Below are positions 5,472 to 8,118 of a DNA stretch of 8,118 nucleotides, one piece after another. The notes below the pieces were generated by a model. That model saw nothing but the letters and a program-made list of their open reading frames with translations. It ran no database searches and was not told the origin of the DNA. Numbering within the stretch: position 1 is the stretch's first letter; every line of letters starts with the position of its first letter. The position numbers and the translations under genes were made by a program. Origin of the DNA: Alphaproteobacteria bacterium (lineage in GTDB: Bacteria; Pseudomonadota; Alphaproteobacteria; Puniceispirillales; Puniceispirillaceae); NCBI GenBank assembly GCA_011526395.1, contig WTHW01000157.1, positions 1 to 8,118 of the forward strand. The letters run 5' to 3'.

Positions 5472-6688
5472 GACTTAAAGATCCTATTTACCTTGTGAAG
5501 GGCATTCACAAGCACATCAAAATCATCTGCGCTATTATACAAGCCTACTGATGCTCTCGCTGTTGAAGATAGACCAAGTGATTTCATCAAGGGCTGTGCG
5601 CAATGATGACCAGCCCTGATTGCCACCCCCTCATGATCAATCAAAGTTGATATGTCATGGGGATGCACTTCATCTAAGGTAAAGCTGATAACGCCTGACT
5701 TCCCAGCCGCCGTTCCAATAAAATTAAGCCCCTCAACCTCTGACAATCGCTGCATGCCATATCTGATGAGGTTTTGCTCATGTGCATGAATTTCAGCCAT
5801 GCCAATAGATTGCACATAATCAATTGCAGCACCAAGGCCAATACATTCAGCGATTGGCGGTGTCCCTGCCTCAAACCTTGCAGGAACATCAGCATAGGTT
5901 GAACGCTCAATTTCAACATCGTCGATCATATCACCACCACCAAGGAATGGTGGCATATCTGAGAGTATATCATGTTTTCCCCAGCATACACCGATGCCAC
6001 TTGGGCCATATAATTTATGACCAGAGAATACATAAAAATCACAATCTATCTCTTGGACATCCACTGGCATATGAACAACGCCCTGACACCCATCCACCAC
6101 AAACAAAGCACCAACAGAGCGCGCCTTTTTGGAGATGTTTTTCAAAGGAAACACGGTACCAAGCACATTAGAGACATGTGGGATGGATATGACCTTTGTT
6201 CTCTCAGTGATGAGTGCTGAAAATGCCTCATCATCATACTCACCATCAGCTCCCATTGGCGCCGCAACGAGTTTAGCACCTGTGCGCTCTGCTATCATTT
6301 GCCATGGCACAATATTGGCGTGATGTTCTGCAATTGTGATCAGGATTTCATCGCCGCTCGATAAATTTGCAGACCCCCAGCATTGCGCAATTAAGTTCAG
6401 GCTCATAGTAGCACCAGACGTGAAAATCACCTCATTTGGTGATGGTGCATTGATGAGGCCAGCAACTTTCTGGCGCACAGCTTCATAAGCGTCCGTTGAC
6501 GCTTCTGAGAGATAATGTAGGCCGCGATGCACATTGGCATAGGTTTCGCCATAAGCAGCTTGCAACGCCTCAAGAACAGCCTGCGGTTTTTGAGATGACG
6601 CGGCTGAATCAAGATAGCAAAGACGTTTGCCATTCACCTGTTGTGACAGGATCGGAAAATCATCCTTTAGGGTTGCAAAATCCACCAT
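5468..6688 (-). CDS. sufS: Group II cysteine desulfurase SufS
   Basis: 406 residues, the family's normal length. This PLP enzyme converts cysteine to alanine and holds the sulfur as a persulfide for SufBCD. Seen: H122 in AEHHANIVPW (stacks on PLP), D199 and Q202 in VVDGCQ, PLP lysine K225 in FSGHKLYGPSGIG, RFEAGTP (271-277), and the persulfide cysteine C363 in RAGHHCAQP (358-366), with R378 for substrate binding. Odd: M95 in SGATMSLN stands where most relatives have Glu (TE[AGS][IL]N). The ATG at 6688 has GGAG seven bases upstream and overlaps the sufD stop by one base; an in-frame methionine codon seven residues upstream, inside sufD, is less likely. No sufE is visible; the SufE or SufU partner must be elsewhere. 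Confidence 0.96.
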   Translation of the reverse strand: MVDFATLKDDFPILSQQVNGKRLCYLDSAASSQKPQAVLEALQAAYGETYANVHRGLHYLSEASTDAYEAVRQKVAGLINAPSPNEVIFTSGATMSLNLIAQCWGSANLSSGDEILITIAEHHANIVPWQMIAERTGAKLVAAPMGADGEYDDEAFSALITERTKVISIPHVSNVLGTVFPLKNISKKARSVGALFVVDGCQGVVHMPVDVQEIDCDFYVFSGHKLYGPSGIGVCWGKHDILSDMPPFLGGGDMIDDVEIERSTYADVPARFEAGTPPIAECIGLGAAIDYVQSIGMAEIHAHEQNLIRYGMQRLSEVEGLNFIGTAAGKSGVISFTLDEVHPHDISTLIDHEGVAIRAGHHCAQPLMKSLGLSSTARASVGLYNSADDFDVLVNALHKVNRIFKS

Positions 6689-7863
6689 TAAGCGTCTCCA
6701 GACATCCACAAATTGACAGAATCTGTCAAAATGTCAGCCAATGTGGTCTCACGAATTTTTTCCAATGCGTCTGCTACGAAAGCTTCGATAAGCATCGCTC
6801 TGGCTAGGTCTTCGTGAATACCACGGCTTTTGAGGTAGAAAAGATGGGTTTCATCAAGTTCACCAACAGTTGCGCCGTGCGAACAGACAACGTCATCTGC
6901 ATATATTTCAAGCTCTGGCTTGGCATCTGCCTCCGCTTTGCGTGATAGAAGCAAAGCGCGGCTCATTTGCTGGCCATCTGTCTTTTGTGCATCTCTTGCA
7001 ACAAGCACCTTACCTTGGAAGACACCTTTGGCAGTATCATCTAGTACACCTCTGATAACCTGATCAGATGTGCAATTTGGCACAAAGTGATGCATACGGG
7101 TTGTCATATCCTGATGCTGGGTGCCGCGCCCTAGATAAAGAGAGGATAGCGCTATTTCAATATCCTCACCATTTAGGTTCGCATGCGTTTCATGACGTCC
7201 TAATTTAGCACCCATCGCTGTTGTAAAAGAATTCACATCAGCGCGCCCAGCGACATTCATTACAGTCAGCGCTAGATGCGTGGTCTCAATATCATCTGCC
7301 TGCAATTTCACATGGTCTAGCTTGGCAGTCTCGGCGATATCAATGGCGATCACTGGCGCAGATAGATGAGATGAGCTGTTGTGTATTTCTGCCACCTTCA
7401 CACCGGCTCCCTCACCCACTTTGATAAAGATAAGCGGATGGGTTGAATTTTCAGCGTCACCGCCGCTGAATACCAATTGGAGAGGCAATTCGACTTGCGC
7501 GCCGGCCTCAACCTCTATCACATAGGCGCCGGTAGCATGGCCAACAGACAAATGACCCAGCAAGTGATCGCTAGGCAGTAACTTTGTAAATTGCGCCAAA
7601 TGGTCATCATCATTCATTTCTGATAGCAATACGCCAGCTGGTAGCGTTACCTGTGCGATATTCAACCAGCCATCAAGAAATGAAAGGACAGCTTCCTCAC
7701 TGGCAACTTCATCATCGCTCTTGTCTGCAGGGTTGATTGATAACTCAGATAACCTTGTATAAATCCAAGCCTCTGCCTTTGCTGATGGCAGGCCATCATG
7801 GGCGAATTTATCGCGTGCTTGGCGGCATATTTCAGCTTCGTTGCGTAAAAGATCAAGCGGCAT
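6688..7863 (-). CDS. sufD: Fe-S cluster assembly scaffold protein SufD
   Basis: 391 residues from the ATG at 7863. SufD pairs with SufB on two SufC ATPases to form the scaffold complex in which clusters are built; SufD is needed for iron entry. Seen: an N-terminal helical region with KAEAWIYTRL (residues 29-38, matching the usual KxExWxYT), a central beta-helix rich in short strands (about 110-320), and the C-terminal block CSHGATVGELDETHLFYLKS (327-346), which carries the conserved Cys (C327) and His (H329) aligned with E. coli C358 and H360. The start is uncertain: ATG codons at 7884, 7878 and 7863 are in frame. I chose 7863 because GGGGA lies just upstream and the family pattern begins near there. 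It overlaps sufC by 11 bp and sufS by 1 bp. Confidence 0.94.
   Translation of the reverse strand: MPLDLLRNEAEICRQARDKFAHDGLPSAKAEAWIYTRLSELSINPADKSDDEVASEEAVLSFLDGWLNIAQVTLPAGVLLSEMNDDDHLAQFTKLLPSDHLLGHLSVGHATGAYVIEVEAGAQVELPLQLVFSGGDAENSTHPLIFIKVGEGAGVKVAEIHNSSSHLSAPVIAIDIAETAKLDHVKLQADDIETTHLALTVMNVAGRADVNSFTTAMGAKLGRHETHANLNGEDIEIALSSLYLGRGTQHQDMTTRMHHFVPNCTSDQVIRGVLDDTAKGVFQGKVLVARDAQKTDGQQMSRALLLSRKAEADAKPELEIYADDVVCSHGATVGELDETHLFYLKSRGIHEDLARAMLIEAFVADALEKIRETTLADILTDSVNLWMSGDA
6696..6699 (-). promoter_or_regulatory. Ribosome binding site of sufS
   Basis: GGAG on the minus strand, seven bases before the ATG at 6688 and inside the last codons of sufD. It decides between this start and the upstream in-frame codon at 6709. 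Confidence 0.6.
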
Positions 7864-8118
7864 CGACAATCCCCGCATAACCATTATTTTCCACTTCCAA
7901 TGCCAATGACTTATCGCCTGATTTCACAATGCGACCATTTGCCAAAATATGAACATGGTCAGGCACAATATGAGATAATAGGCGCTGATAATGGGTGATA
8001 ACCAACATGCCACGCTCTTGACCGCGCAAAGCGTTTACACCTTCAGACACGATACGTAACGCATCTACATCAAGACCTGAGTCTGTTTCATCAAGCACAG
8101 CAAGTGATGGTTCAAGCA
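7853..8118 (-). CDS. sufC: Fe-S cluster assembly ATPase SufC, C-terminal part
   Basis: Only the last 87 residues, about a third of a normal protein of 250 residues, are inside the window; the gene runs off the right edge. SufC is the ABC-type ATPase that drives shape changes in SufB-SufD during cluster assembly; unlike a transporter ATPase it is soluble. Seen: Walker B end LAVLDETDSGLD (residues 5-16 of the fragment) with the catalytic Glu and D-loop, the H-loop ITHYQRLL, then PDHVHIL, GRIVKSGDKSLALE and a closing GYAGI, all in the order and wording specific to SufC rather than to transporter ATPases. Walker A and the signature motif lie outside. sufB is expected just upstream, beyond the window. 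Confidence 0.95.
   Translation of the reverse strand, partial: LEPSLAVLDETDSGLDVDALRIVSEGVNALRGQERGMLVITHYQRLLSHIVPDHVHILANGRIVKSGDKSLALEVENNGYAGIVDAA

Larger units (their letters stand above)
1899..8118 (-). other. Predicted polycistronic unit sufC-sufD-sufS-sufT-sufA-atm1-hydrolase
   Basis: Seven genes on one strand with junctions of -11, -1, -4, +21, +5 and -8 bp. No gap is wide enough for an ordinary internal promoter outside coding sequence, and no hairpin followed by a U-run was seen between genes. Expression is therefore inferred to come from a promoter to the right of the window, normally upstream of sufB and often under an IscR/Rrf2-type regulator in this group. The left end is the CTAG shared with nadK; no intrinsic terminator was found there. 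Confidence 0.75.

Noticed and set aside
5824..6171. Open frame of 115 codons on the plus strand opposite sufS
   Set aside because: It is the antisense shadow of a conserved gene, its protein is rich in His, Gln and Arg with no domain, and it has no ribosome binding site.
4683..8118. An undescribed defence or mobile system in the window
   Set aside because: Every gene here belongs to a known housekeeping family with intact key residues; there are no integrases, toxin-antitoxin pairs, repeats arrays or composition breaks visible by eye.

Overview
The window looks like a piece of an alphaproteobacterial chromosome, probably the end of a draft contig. The suf gene order C-D-S-T-A, the short NAD kinase with a FRPRRWRGALLP segment, the Atm1-type exporter and the compact gene packing all fit that group. 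Base composition is moderately AT-rich by eye. I cannot place it to genus. The first 23 bases are not genomic: they match the inner end of an Illumina Nextera read-2 adapter, including the 19-bp Tn5 mosaic end, and the first gene is cut exactly where the adapter stops.

Layout. (1) 24-1030, minus strand: fdhD, then mobA (only its first 38 codons), two genes for maturation of molybdenum enzymes of the formate dehydrogenase type, separated by 2 bp. (2) 1031-1143: the only intergenic space above 25 bp, a divergent promoter region with two perfect 7-bp inverted repeats. (3) 1144-1902, plus strand: nadK (NAD kinase). Its stop codon overlaps the stop of the next, convergent gene in a shared CTAG, and a 25-bp near-perfect palindrome lies just inside its 3' end. 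(4) 1899-8118, minus strand: one tightly packed unit, transcribed right to left, in the order sufC (3' part only), sufD, sufS, sufT, sufA, an Atm1-family ABC exporter, and an alpha/beta hydrolase. Neighbouring genes overlap by 1 to 11 bp or lie 5 to 21 bp apart, so the promoter must be to the right of the window, presumably upstream of sufB.

How the genes work together. SufS takes sulfur from cysteine; SufB-SufC-SufD form the scaffold and ATPase that build Fe-S clusters; SufT and SufA help maturation and delivery. Atm1 exports a glutathione-linked sulfur or metal species, so its position directly after sufA ties Fe-S cluster synthesis to sulfur or glutathione export in one transcript. The role of the terminal hydrolase is unclear. 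FdhD also depends on desulfurase-derived sulfur, so both minus-strand units concern sulfur trafficking to metalloenzymes, although they are separate transcripts.

No mobile elements, phage genes, CRISPR arrays, tRNAs or rRNAs were seen, and I found no convincing undescribed system. The points most worth a second look are the adapter remnant, the suf-atm1-hydrolase operon, an FdhD with one cysteine in its active loop, residue changes in SufS and the hydrolase, and the palindromes around nadK.
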